Source of the DNA: Macrophomina tecta
Taxonomy: Eukaryota; Ascomycota; Dothideomycetes; Botryosphaeriales; Botryosphaeriaceae
DNA length: 64,000 bases
Direction of reading: 5' to 3'
Assembly (NCBI GenBank): GCA_024180945.1
Contig: JAKSGN010000023.1
Span: 310,001 to 374,000, forward strand
The translations under genes were made by a program, and so were the position numbers. Below, piece by piece: positions 8,936 through 19,710 of the stretch (positions are counted from its first letter, which is position 1; each line of letters starts with the position of its first letter). The notes under the pieces are model-generated. The model saw only the letters and a list, made by a program, of their open reading frames with translations. It made no database searches and was not told the DNA's origin.

Positions 8936-10281
8936 GCGTTTGTTGGTTGGTGAAGAAAAGAAAAACGTAGAAGTAGTCTAGTAGAGGACGAACTCACGTT
9001 CCAAAAGGGAAGTTTGCAAGATTTCCTTCCTATATCTTCAACGCAATAAGGCCATCAGCGACCAACTTGTGGAGACAGGAGGAGATGTCCTCTTCGGTCG
9101 CCTGTCAATTGATTCAACGGCTTCACAAGAGGCGAATAGGGGAAGGTGGGTCGTGTGATGAGGGCAGGCTCGATGGGCAGGAGTGAGTAAATCTTATACG
9201 GGGACTGGATTAATTTACCAGGCCGCCGTCGGCCGTGGGGGCAAGAAACCAGGCTGGCACGGATGCGCATCGTATCAGCCGCCTGTGCCGCGCCTCCATA
9301 CCACACCACACGATACGCCGCCTTTTGAACTATTCTAGGAACGCGGTTACCATAAGCTACTGCCACGCCTCAATGTTTGCCTTTCCGGTTGGATTCACCG
9401 TTAATGTTCGATCATTAGCGCGCATCTGTTACGCGTGCGACGTATGTTGCGTGAGTTGCGTGAGTTGCGTGAGCTGCTGCTTGTGATCGATCGAAAAACG
9501 CGCGTTTAGGAGGTCTGCAAGCGGCGCTGTGATGGGTATAACTGCTGCCGCCGCAAGAATTCTAAGTAAGTCGAATGACCCAGCCAGTTCACATGAACGT
9601 ATGTTCCGTGACTGCATAGCATGGTAGCAATGCAAGTCCTGAACAGTGCAAAATATCAAATATTCCTAAGAGAAGAAAGATTGATTGCTTCCTTCAATCC
9701 AACATCGCAATGGTTTCGGAGTCCTCTTGATAAAGTTTACCCTAAGGAAAAAAGAGTATCTGGGATTTCAAGCATCGTTACGGCGTGTGAATGTTTGTAG
9801 AGGATTTGGCGTGGCCCATTTGAACTTCCTGTCGAGGAGCGCGTCTGTTTCGACGCTCATGTTCCTCTCCGAGCATGAAGTGCACAATTCTCCCTCGGAA
9901 ATTGGTGGATGAAAGCCAAGGAGGGGGGCAAGTACTAATATATGAACACCTGCACAAATGATAAAAGCCTTAAGCTATAGCGTAACAAATTCACTTAGAT
10001 AAATGTTACAGATTTTTCTGATAATTTATGTGCTTCCATGGATTGTACACCATAATAAAAACTTTTTTAGCTATCATCACCTCTATAGAACCTTGTCGGA
10101 GGGTGTGAAATTTTTATCAAGGTCCGCGCCACAATACTCCGCATAAAGGGAGTAAAGGCGAGAGGAGGCGTGGTAAGGTCGGGCTGGATTGTTATTCAGG
10201 GACAATTAGGCTATAGATTTTCAGTAGCATAACTTTGTAGGAGAAGTAGGACTTGTTTAATGAATTATCTTGTTTAGTTAG
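8936..10281. other. intergenic; 9-bp tandem repeat, no gene supported
   Basis: At about 9446-9472 the unit GTTGCGTGA is repeated three times. The ORFs here are short, lack recognisable motifs and mostly overlap one another on both strands. The 3' part (9900-10280) is AT-rich. Confidence 0.4.
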
Positions 10282-10508
10282 TGTCAGACTATTTTGCCTT
10301 ACTGCCTCAGATCAGCATCTACTCTTTGCCACCTCCTCACTACTCCTCATCTTCACAAGCTTCGGATAACAATATCGGCTTCTACTCTCCTCGGTTATTC
10401 AAGCACTCATTTATGTATATAAGCAAGCCTACTTACCTCCCTCTCAGGAGACAGGCAGAATCTACTCTCTTTCTGACCTCACTACTTTTCACTCACCCAA
10501 ATCCAACA
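10282..10508 (+). mobile_element. solo LTR, TGTC-type family, copy 1
   Basis: Starts TGTCAGACTATTTT and ends CACCCAAATCCAACA (227 bp). It is about 90% identical by eye to 15566-15793. It has a TATATAAGCAAGCC TATA box and a CAGGCAGAATCTACTC motif. Flanking 5-mers (GTTAG and GCATT) do not match, so the target duplication is lost or the copy arose by recombination. Confidence 0.8.
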
Positions 10509-11388
10509 GCATTGCTGCGGTTTTACCATTTAGAGGTGCTCGTATTCAGGGAGTAGGGGCTACGCTTACGCGTAGGCCGTCCAGAACCGTACGTCTCTCG
10601 AACTGAAGCACGAAGAACTCGGCCAAGGCTAGGTGGAGCTCTGCTGGATTGGCTCAGCCCCCCAAGACTTACCCGTAAGCTTAGCTCGGAACCAGCCTCT
10701 GCACAGTCATCGTTCCGGGTGTCACAGTCAAGAAATGTGCTGGCAGATATCCTGCGACAGATGACAGGATCTTGCATATTTGGGAGAGGAGATAACAGGG
10801 GATTTCAATTGGAACAATTGGATCAATTGAAAGGTGGGAGTGTAATGGGCTCGCTTTATGTACAGACACGTCCTGCCATCTCTTTTCTGCTTACGAGCCA
10901 CTTTCTCAATCAGTTCTACCTTTCGGCTTCGAGTTGGTAATTACTGACTAATAATAGGAGTATGCTCACAAACATGCAATGTTCTATTATCGATTATTGG
11001 GTCAAATATGTCGCTGCAAAAATAGGCGGTTTCGCCTTACATGATCTGACTATCCTCAGTCCGACATTGCTGCTAGACAGAAAGATTGCATGAAGATTCT
11101 TGTATGTTGCTCCAACTATTGATAGGATATTCTGCGAGTAGCACGAGGCTAAGAATGACCGTCTAGCGCGGAACGTCGAGCGTTTAAAGAAGCATTTTCG
11201 ATGAATCCGTTTTGCTGACCGGCCGTGAAAAGCGTAGATGCCGCTGCTTATTGCATCGCGCCGATTCTGCTTTCCAAGCACACAGGACGCTGATCAAACA
11301 TATGTTCTCTCACTACGACAGTGCTGCTGGCAACGAGCACGGACACTTAGAAGGCTATATTTGGGGACCTGGTGTAGATATTAGTTAG
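10509..11388. other. intergenic, no gene supported
   Basis: Short ORFs on both strands without motifs. No repeat other than the flanking LTRs was recognised. Confidence 0.35.
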
Positions 11389-11525
11389 TGTTGGATTTGG
11401 TGGTGATACCATCAATTGAGAATGAGTGGCATGAGGCGTAAGAGGGACGCTCAGGGGAGTCCTCTTATCCGTCCTCTTCCATGACTAAGCTAAAGTTTAT
11501 TGTACACACACGTGATATTCCAACA
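11389..11525 (-). mobile_element. solo LTR (137 bp) with GTTAG target duplication
   Basis: Starts TGTTGGATTTGGTGG and ends GTGATATTCCAACA. It is flanked by a perfect GTTAG (11384-11388 and 11526-11530). An inverted, near-identical copy is at 27305-27442 and a shorter relative is at 33006-33113. It shares the GGCATGA...palindrome...CTTAT core with the copia LTR, read in the minus direction. Confidence 0.87.
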
Positions 11526-13343
11526 GTTAGTTACGAAGTCTTGTTTGCCAGGCACAACTAAAGGAAGTCATACTACGGAACAAAAGCAATTTGTGAGACT
11601 AGATTCAAATAAAGATTGGATTTAGTGGTTTTTACTCGATATTACTGGCGTCAACGCGGTGGCCCCTTCCGGCTCGCCAAAATAGTAATGAACGTGGTTT
11701 CCAACCGTATGACGTGCCACCAGTAATTTGAGGTTCCACGCTTTCGAAAATAAGACGCATTAAAAGCCCTCACACGTCTTTTTCTCCACTGAATTTATCA
11801 TGTCAAATAACGCCATCTGCCCATACTCGAACAAATGATAGTAGACGCACTCACGAAGCGGCGGGCCTGTTGCACGGTCTATACGCACGATAAGGTTTTG
11901 TTTGTCTTGCAACTAGTGGTGGGCTCTCAGTTCCCATATCCTGTTCACCTGGAAGCTCAGGTATAGGTGGGTTCTGGCTAATCGTCGTTATGGGCCTGTC
12001 GTTCTGCGGTAGAGCAATTTCCAGTTGGTCCACGTAATGGTGATACACATGCACCTCCAGTATATGGGGCATTTGCCTCCGTGAAAGGTTTTGTCCAGAA
12101 CCTCTGCAGGATGTTCGAGAGCATATCGAAGACGCTTGAGACATGCCCCGAACGGACGCTTGTTCTTTGTGAAATCGGCGAGACCGAGGTCTCTTGCAGA
12201 GAGAACAGCGATACGTCGCGCTCATTAAGGAATGGAAAGTTCTTCGCGGAAAAAATGCCTCGTTTGCTGGCACCAAGCATGTGCAGTTAGCTCTTGCATC
12301 GATATATAGCGTACGGTTATCGTGTAATCTGAAGTGAGCATTCTCGTGAGCACTACTACACCGATTGCTAAGCAGGATGACAAGGAGCACGGAAAGGTGC
12401 CTACTCCCTTTCTATCCAGTTTCAAGCAGTTATAACGGAACTGGTGAAGGGAAACTGCGAAAGTCTACTGTTGGTGGCTCAGGCGAAAGTTCTAATGATC
12501 TTCGTAACAAAAGCCGGGGCAAAAAGCAGCAGGAAAATTCTCAACGGGACGCCAATTCGACGTTCAAACCCAGCCCAAGTTTCAGGAGGAAAGGAATAAA
12601 TCAGGGTCTGCAGGAGAAAACCCCGAAGTCAGCCTTGACAGAACTAATGTCCAAAATCGTACCCTGAATTAGCAAATAGCTACAATAAACCTTGCCGATG
12701 GCCAATCGTGAGCGATGATGCATGCTGGCGGCATCGGGAGGATCCAGTCCGATGTCGTGCGAAGCTTGAAAACGGGAATTTAGGCACATCAAAGAACGGA
12801 CTATGTTCGAATCCTGTGTCTGCAAATAAGACGAGGTGCTGCTTACATCTTCCACTGCAGGAAAAATAGGTCAGACCGCTGGAGAAGGCCATGGACATGA
12901 TTTCCTACTAGACAAGTCGCGTAAGCTATAGTAGATAGGCCTCAGTGGTTGGACTGCTCAATAATAATTGAATCGATTTTCACTTTCTCTGAACCATTAT
13001 TCGTAAGCGATATGCAGACTCCTGAATAAACGAAGGCATGCGCTACTTCGTAGTTCTCTTTTAGAGATTAAGTATCCAGTGGACCCCGTTCCAAAAAAAA
13101 AACAGAAAACAGAAAACAAAAAAACAAAAACAAAAACAAAACAAAACAAATAACTACCGAAATTTAGGGGATGAATTCATTAGTTAGAAGCTAGGACAAG
13201 CCTTACAGGAAGCATGAGAGTATTTGCCGTAGGTTTTATTTGAGTCGGTGCTAAGCAGCATAAAGCGCAGGTGTCGGCAGCTATCGCAGCAAGAAGGTAG
13301 CTGGCACATTAAGTACTCTCAAAGGAAAACTAATGTTACCAGA
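11526..13343. other. intergenic; A-rich simple repeat, only doubtful ORFs
   Basis: A minus-strand ORF at 11851-12390 (179 codons) and a plus-strand ORF at 12365-12667 show no family motif and compositions typical of chance frames. An A-rich simple repeat (A-runs separated by single C or CAG) spans about 13093-13150. I annotate no gene. Confidence 0.35.
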
Positions 13344-13411
13344 TGTTGGACCGAAAAAAGCACGACGCCGCACTTAGATTCAGTGCGAATTGATTGATTT
13401 ATGTTCCAACA
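13344..13411 (+). mobile_element. 68-bp TGTTGG...CCAACA element, copy 2
   Basis: Starts TGTTGGACCGAAAAAAGCAC and ends TATGTTCCAACA. It is the same length as copies 1 and 3, with the internal hairpin CGCACT...AGTGCG. Flanking 5-mers (CCAGA and GATTT) do not match, so this copy has lost its target duplication. Confidence 0.75.
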
Positions 13412-13647
13412 GATTTATATAAGATGTGCAATTACCTCGTCTGTGAGCGTATATAGTACTCAGTTGCCGAGTCAAGGAAGTGTCATCACATTGCAACGAA
13501 TCTAAAATTCCTACTGCAAATAACCAGCCGGCTGGACCTCACTCATATACCTAGTCGAATGCGGCCTGCAGATTTGCGAAACCAATATCCAGAGTAAGTT
13601 TGCTTCGTTCTATCTACGACCTTGACTTACACATACTAGCCTACCAC

Positions 13648-13812
13648 ATGAAGCTTACTTTATACTGGGCGGAAACGATGAAGGCGATGGGAAACTTCTT
13701 TAAGAAGATGTTTGGACCGAGTTCAGTGCTTCAGTGCGACGATTGCAGTAACCAAAGTCGCACGCGATCAGAATTCAGGGACCACGTTTGTGGAGCTACA
13801 AAGCGCAAGTAG
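13648..13812 (+). CDS. short Cys/His-rich ORF of unknown function (54 residues)
   Basis: The frame runs from the ATG at 13648 to the stop at 13810-13812. The conserved part starts at 13687 (MGNFFKKMFGPS), followed by C-x2-C (CDDC), then about 12 residues to H-x-C (DHVC), and a basic end GATKRK. The spacing resembles a degenerate C2H2 or C2HC zinc knuckle. A broken copy at 7101-7227 keeps the same residues and the same stop, which suggests the ORF is or was real and was duplicated. No family is recognised. The frame is open upstream to 13600 without an ATG. Confidence 0.42.
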   Translation: MKLTLYWAETMKAMGNFFKKMFGPSSVLQCDDCSNQSRTRSEFRDHVCGATKRK

Positions 13813-15565
13813 CCCAGGTTGATTGCCGTGGTAGAGCACTCTGTATTTACTGAACACTGATTTTTGGAAGAGTATAATTGCTATAGCTACTAGACCTTCG
13901 AAAGCAGTTTGGAGTATAGTACTTCGATGGGGTATACGCCAGATCAATGTGAATCATGTACGAAGGGCGGGGCGTCGACTTCTGGGTGAACTGCAATACA
14001 TTGAGGGGCTGTTGGCCTACAGAGGACTGGATGATGGCCTAGATTTCTGTACAGTAGTTCCTGATTAACTGTAAGATGATGTTGGGAAAGGCTTTTTGTT
14101 GATTGTGAAGTCGGCATGCGCCTAAGATATGTGTTAAGGAAGGCTCCTTATATTCCCCATCTCAGCATTGGCAGCTCCTTACTGTCTACACTATTGAATG
14201 AGGCTCGAATAAAGCCATGGGGCCGTATTTGAGTTGTGCAAGCTGTGATCTTGACGCTATTGGAAGTGCAGGCGCTAGTATAAACCACCAGGCTCCCTTC
14301 ATGTAAGAAGTCTTACAGTAATACGATGGCGGAGATCTGATTGGTTGTACTCGCGTGGACGGGCAGAATTCGCCCCTTTCTGTCCTTATCACATCTCAAA
14401 TCCCTACAATACTTTCAAAGGTATTTTTGTACGTACGGTGCAACTATGGATCTCTTCCAATGCGCCCGCATCTTAACGATTTAAGCTTCTCCCCCTATTC
14501 GCGGAGATCGAAGGTCACTCGAATACAGTAGGATTCCAGCGACAGAATCACCCTCCAAAGAGTTCGCTCCTGCTAGTATCGTTATTTTCCACGGCCCAAT
14601 GAATCACTGCCAACAAATTTCTTGGGAAGAAGCGAATCCGCATAACCTGACTTCACAAGCGGACTAGTTAGATTTGGTGGGAAGCACATTCTGAGTCTAT
14701 CACACTGAATTTAATGAGCTAATGGACCGACTTGAAATCGGCATCGCGCTTACCACACATAAACCCGAGTAGATAAGCGTAGTTTCATACGTCCATGGAA
14801 CGATTTTTGGATTGTACAAGATCAAAATTCAAGTTTTAACGCAATTTAAGGTTCGTAAGCGATTGGTGATCACAGCTCACTGGGTAATGACTATTGACGA
14901 TAGAGATATCGATTGAGAGGAGACGCCTGAGGCGTCTTATATCCCCTCATGGTGTAATCGAAGCTTTCAATAAGCAATTATAGAGCTATCTTGGCGTTGT
15001 TTGATTTTTTGCTTGCAGTTTGTGTTCTGCTTGCAGCTTAGAGAATTTTGGACGTGTCTGTTTGCAATAAGAGCTTAAACAGATCAGGCAATAAGGAATA
15101 GATCAGCTAACGATTGTGCTCATGTAATATAAATTTATTTGTTGCATGGGGAGGCAAACCCGTCATTTATATAAGCGTCTGATGCCTGGTGTTTTCTATA
15201 AGGTCATTGAAAATACATGCCGGGAGGGACAGAAATCGCTCACACTAGAGACAACCCTTGAATGGAATCATCACTTGTTTGAATTGTTGAAAACTAAAGT
15301 CCGCTTCGGGCTCCACCATACCGTCTTGATCTTCAAGGTTCTTCCTAATCATCTTGGATAGAATCTTCGAAAGCCATTTGTTTTCCCATCTCGTCCAGTC
15401 TGACAATACAACAAAGCAGAGCCTCACCATCAGACCCCGTACGAGGCCGCACCATAATCAACGGCGAGGATTTCTTTTTCCTTGTCTCAAAACCATAAAA
15501 TTACAACACGTCAACATTATCAGCAACGAAGATCGTTGGATCCAACTACGAACTGCATCGAAAAT
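13813..15565. other. intergenic; one LTR-like core, no gene supported
   Basis: About 14917-14950 carries the hairpin AGACGCC-TGA-GGCGTCT followed by TATATCCCCTC, the same palindrome-plus-TATA core seen in the TGTTGG LTRs, but no TGTTGG or CCAACA end is recognisable nearby. Other ORFs are short and unsupported. Confidence 0.35.
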
Positions 15566-15793
15566 TGTCAAACTATTTTTGCCTTACTGCCTCAGATCAG
15601 CATCTACTCTCTGCCACCTCCTCACTGCTCCTCATCTTCACAAGCTTCGGATAGCAATATCGGCTTCTGCTCTCCTCGGTTATTCAAGCACTCATTTATG
15701 TATAATAAGCAAGCCTACCTACCTCCCTCTCAGGAGACAGGCACAATCTACTCTTTTCTGACCTCACTACTCTTCACTCACCCAAATCCAACA
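15566..15793 (+). mobile_element. solo LTR, TGTC-type family, copy 2
   Basis: Starts TGTCAAACTATTTTTGCC and ends CACCCAAATCCAACA (228 bp); nearly identical to 10282-10508. The flanks are AAAAT (15561-15565) and AAAAC (15794-15798), a 4/5 match compatible with a decayed target duplication. Confidence 0.8.
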
Positions 15794-15888
15794 AAAACTT
15801 ACCGGAAAGAATCTCAATAACTATAATTTGCACGTCGGCCAAGCTAAAACAGATAAGCTAACCTGGTTAATCAACTCATTAGCCGATT

Positions 15889-16713
15889 ATGGGGACGAAA
15901 GTCAAACCTATACTCCTCCTCGCAAAGATGCTCAGAGCCTACCCGGTGGCCTCTACCATCAAAGCGCAGATATGCTCCTTGGATTTGCTCTCGCTCATAG
16001 CTGCTGTAGGGCAGGAGAACATTTGTGTGACGCCCAACAAGAATGCGAATCTTGAGGATATGCTTTTCAGGGATGCAGAATATTCATTGCTATCCGTCCA
16101 CGGTCCCGTGTTTTTGACTGTACGGGCCTTTAGCAAAACATTTCCATTGGCGATAAACGACCCCACGTTCGACAACGTAAACACGTTCCGCGACGAGATA
16201 ATAAGATCAGCCTATGTGGAGATACTATGGAACCTATCATCCAACGGCAGACGTATCGTAACGGCATTGGTGCTCAGCAGATTGCGAGACTCATCTGCAA
16301 TACCCACAGCATTTGATGCGCACAGTACGGATTTGACGAGAGTGAGATGGATGACGTACTCGACTTGTGCTCTAAAAGGAGGAGAGCGACGGGAGCGATT
16401 AAATCAATCCGATGATTATGTAGTCCATACTTGCTGTATTTGCGTAACGGGCCGAAGGAATCTTGTCAGGCACCACGGGCTCGAACTGATGTTTTCGTCG
16501 GCGAGATGGCCAAACGATTACGTGGATGAAAGGCTCAGGATCGAGCAGGAAGAGGGCCTCTACCGTTGGTATTTTCAGGACGATGCCTCGGAAGACGATT
16601 GGAGAGTAGTCACGAATCGACGGCCACGGAAGACACGCCCTATGCGGTACCCACGGCAACCAACCTATCCAGACCAACAGGCACGGTGGATGACAGTGGA
16701 GCGACTTAAATAA
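15889..16713 (+). CDS. hypothetical protein (274 residues), unrecognised
   Basis: An ATG-initiated frame located between two solo LTRs (ends at 15793 and starts at 16754). The composition is that of a globular protein in the first two thirds (segments such as SLIAAVGQENICVTPNKN and RAFSKTFPLAINDP), followed by a charged tail rich in Arg, Trp and Asp. No signal peptide and no membrane segment are seen, apart from a weakly hydrophobic start (ILLLAKMLRAYPV). I recognise no domain. It may be an orphan gene or an old gene fragment; its length against a mostly ORF-poor background is the main support. Confidence 0.42.
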   Translation: MGTKVKPILLLAKMLRAYPVASTIKAQICSLDLLSLIAAVGQENICVTPNKNANLEDMLFRDAEYSLLSVHGPVFLTVRAFSKTFPLAINDPTFDNVNTFRDEIIRSAYVEILWNLSSNGRRIVTALVLSRLRDSSAIPTAFDAHSTDLTRVRWMTYSTCALKGGERRERLNQSDDYVVHTCCICVTGRRNLVRHHGLELMFSSARWPNDYVDERLRIEQEEGLYRWYFQDDASEDDWRVVTNRRPRKTRPMRYPRQPTYPDQQARWMTVERLK

Positions 16714-16753
16714 GAGTATTAATAAGCGCTGAATCAAAAACGTAGAGCCTTAC

Positions 16754-16908
16754 TGCTGGAATCTGATGGATCCTGATGATCAAGGAATGAGCGGCAATGT
16801 CTTCAGAATGGGAGGCCCCAGAGGTGCCTTTTCCCCTCTGCTAACGTTACATAAAGTTTAACTAATTTTGCAATCCTCGCAAACACGTGATTACCAAATA
16901 TTCCAACA
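16754..16908 (-). mobile_element. solo LTR (155 bp), near-matching target duplication
   Basis: Starts TGCTGGAATCTGATGG and ends AAATATTCCAACA. The flanks CTTAC (16749-16753) and CTTAT (16909-16913) differ at one base. It contains CACGTGATTACCAAATATTCC like the LTR at 25011-25156 and the GC-palindrome core (GAGGCCCCAGAGGTGCC). Confidence 0.75.
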
Positions 16909-17357
16909 CTTATGAATCTCTGATGATAGTTATCACAAGAATAGCATCTTACGTGCGACTGGTTCCGGAAGTACGCGACTGTTCTAACATGCCCCACCTA
17001 GCCCGTAGAGGAAGGCGCGCCAGAGAGCCTATTATAAGCGCACTGTCCAGTCCGAGCGATGAATATTGCTAGGTTTTGTAATTGCCATTACAAAGCTATA
17101 GACCACCGCTGCGAAGAGTTCACTGCTTTGGGAGGGAATGCAGCATGTAGAGGAAATTCAATGGCCTAATCAACAAAGACAGGACTCACCACGCTGTACT
17201 TTATATGAGTGAACATTTATCGTGGTGGTAGTTCTTTCATTCTCAGATTCGACATTGCGATCACTAGGCTTGTACGACTTCGAACGCGTCTCTCCTGCAT
17301 ATTTCCACGGCTGCAGCGGTGCGGCGAAGCGTGTCCTAGCCTTCTGGTCAAGGCAAG

Positions 17358-18823
17358 ATGGAAAACCTCCCAGTGGAGATTCTCCTTGATATCTTCGACT
17401 TTCTAGATGTCTGCCAGCTCGCTGTCGTCAACAGACTCAACAAATGGTTCTACCACTTTGCAGCTCCCAAGCTGTACTCAGTTCTCACCTTCCAGATCAA
17501 CCCATACACCTTAGACTTGACATACAAATCCACATTACTACTAGAAAAGCTGCTGCGCACTGAGAGACTGTGTGCATTCGTGCGCGCCTTGACCTTCGAG
17601 TTTGTGCATGAGGTCTGGGAGGCGCGGTTAAGGAGAACAAACACACAATTGCTCATTATCGGCGCGTTGCTGCTGAAGAACCCCCAAATTCGCTCTAACC
17701 TGCGATCATTCCGGTGGCGGCTTGGTGGAGAGGCTTCAGGCCTGCCGATCAACATCCTTCTCGACGCCCCGACCACCCTGACGAGCCTCGTGATCGAAGC
17801 CAGTCAAGCGCCGCTGTCTGTCTGCTTCCCATTGTTGAGGGACTTCGAGTGTCGGAATATAGCATCGCTCGACCAGGCGAGCTGGGTGAAGCTTCAATTC
17901 GTCCACGCACGCTCGCTCCACACTGCCTGTCTCAGTGTCGGGAGGGATTTTCCGAACATGCCCGTAACCAGGCTCATCCCCGACCAGCTGCAGGCCCCAT
18001 CATTGAAGTGCCTAAGGCTCGAATACGTAGACATAGATCAGTGGCCGGGCCAGTCGCTGGAGACAGTGGAGCATATCAGCTTCCGGTACTGCCACCAAGT
18101 CTGCAACGGGCTTCTGCTCTCGCCCCGCGCCAAGAGGAGCTTGAGCAAATTCGAGCTCGTCTCGTACGAGCCCCACCCGTACCTCGGCGCCTTCTTCTCC
18201 GACCTGGCCAACTATACCTCATTATCCCACGTAGCGCTTCTCCTCGCGCAGAGTAGCTGTAGTATACCAATCGCATGGCTCAAACCGCACCGCCTGTCAT
18301 TGCGGAGCCTTACCATAGAATGCAGGCAGAACCGAGACTCGTACCTATCGACCTATCACTACTCCGTGCAGGACGTCGTCGACACCATGAACGCGTTCCC
18401 TCGGCTTCAGCACCTTGGCGTTCCCGTGCTCTTGAACGGAGTGGGCAAGGAGCTTTGTAAGTATATGAAGGTATGGACCAGAAGATCGATGAGAAAATTC
18501 GGGACGCTCACGTTTAGCAGGATTATCTAAAAGTGCATCCAATGTTGAGAGAATTTCACGCGAGATCGTACATACTGCCGGGACTAACGTCTATACCAAA
18601 AGCCAGATCCAATGCGCGATCGTTCGCCAAAGCTCTATTGGGGCCGCATAACAAAACCGTTACGTTTCTCTACGGGAACAAGCTCTCTGAAGTGCACATC
18701 TGGAAGCTCACTGATGAGGTGAACGTGGACAAGCGCAAACTGCCAGCGATAGAAGCTGTTAGCGTGTACGAGAGGGCGATGGCGGAGCATGAATGGATTC
18801 AAAATCCGTACCTCTACTTCTAA
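17358..18823 (+). CDS. F-box protein with leucine-rich-like repeats, two exons
   Basis: Exon 1 is 17358-18470 and exon 2 is 18518-18823, separated by a 47-nt intron (GTATGG...GCTCAC...TTTAG). Splicing removes the stop at 18528-18530 and joins KELCKYMK to QDYLKVHPMLREF in frame, giving 472 residues. Residues 1-45 are an F-box (MENLPVEILLDIFDFLDVCQ, then NRLNKWFYHFAAPKLY). The rest has irregular leucine-rich segments such as LKCLRLEYVDIDQWPG and LRSLTIECRQNRD. F-box proteins recruit substrates to SCF ubiquitin ligases through Skp1; the LRR-like part would bind the substrate, which is unknown. If the intron is not used, the protein ends at 390 residues. The gene is GC-richer than its flanks, which are solo LTRs. 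Confidence 0.82.
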
Positions 18824-18986
18824 AGCGTATTTGTATCTAAGTAATTCTACACCGTTGACGAGGGGATCGGATTCACGGTACTGCGTCAGTTGCTGGGGCA
18901 CCAGGTGAGTCTAAGGCGTGAGTAGAAGAGCTAAGACAATGGTGTGCACGGGTTGCTAGCAGATGTATATTTGCAAGGGGGATTCC

Positions 18987-19155
18987 TGTTGAACTTCTTG
19001 ATGGTCAGAATGATCAAGAGATGAGGAAGCATGATACCGAAAGGGTGGTTGAAAGTGTGGAGAACCCGAAGATGCCTATTGTCGTCTGCTGAATAGAGCT
19101 TAACTAAGTTAATTTCATAATCTTTGCTAACTCGTGATAACTAGATATTCCAACA
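18987..19155 (-). mobile_element. degenerate solo LTR (169 bp)
   Basis: Starts TGTTGAACTTCTTGATGG and ends CTAGATATTCCAACA. The flanks ATTCC (18982-18986) and AGTCC (19156-19160) match at four of five bases. The right part (ACTCGTGATAACTAGATATTC) resembles the ends of 16754-16908 and 25011-25156. Confidence 0.6.
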
Positions 19156-19710
19156 AGTCCTTTTCTTCGACACATTAAAAGCGAAGATAAAGGAGCGACC
19201 CAGTGGACGGTCATTTCTACTGCGGGGAAAAGTGTGACTACGAGGGCTGTGGAGGCTTCGTATTGTGAGCTACAATATAACTTACGTGCGTACTCTTTAT
19301 TGAAGTCTGTGCTCTCTTGACAAAGGATTTTCCCATGGTAGCTTGCATTAGCGTCATGAAGTATGACATCTCCGCATTTTTTTAATGCGACGGGAAAAGA
19401 AGTATAAGTTCGACAAATTGCAGTTTGGGTCTTTCCATAGTCATTCATAGATTCGCGCAAGATCTGGACACCCTTGTTGACGCTCTGCCTTTCTCGCTCT
19501 AATTATTGGCCTTTATGCCCTTTCTGACCCCGAACCGTAGTCGGATGGCGTAAGGAATCCTCGCAGATGCATAAAGGTCGTGTGTGTGCTTTGCTTCTCA
19601 CTGCGTCAAGATGTAGCGGTTTGACAATCAATTTCATACTAAAATTACCGCTACCCCTACTGTAGATAAAACAAAGGCAAAGAAATAATTATCGAACAAC
19701 CTCAAACCTG
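19156..19710. other. intergenic, nothing recognised
   Basis: No supported ORF and no recognised repeat. It lies 3' of the glutamine synthetase pseudogene; no poly-A run marks a processed insertion. Confidence 0.35.

Noticed and set aside
11851..12390. Minus-strand ORF of 179 codons
   Set aside because: No domain, signal peptide or splice-supported extension; overlapping frames of similar quality exist on the other strand.
12795..12815. GTTCGAATCC resembling a tRNA B box
   Set aside because: The flanking bases do not form a T-stem or acceptor stem, and no A box lies at the right distance.
13700..13750. Similarity of the short Cys/His ORF (TTTGGACCGAG...TTCAGTGCG) to the 68-bp element
   Set aside because: Shared words are short and separated by different gaps; the ORF lacks the element's ends, so it is probably coincidence.
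18533..18823. Separate small gene downstream of the F-box gene
   Set aside because: It begins without an ATG and joins in phase to the F-box exon through a 47-nt intron, so it is exon 2.
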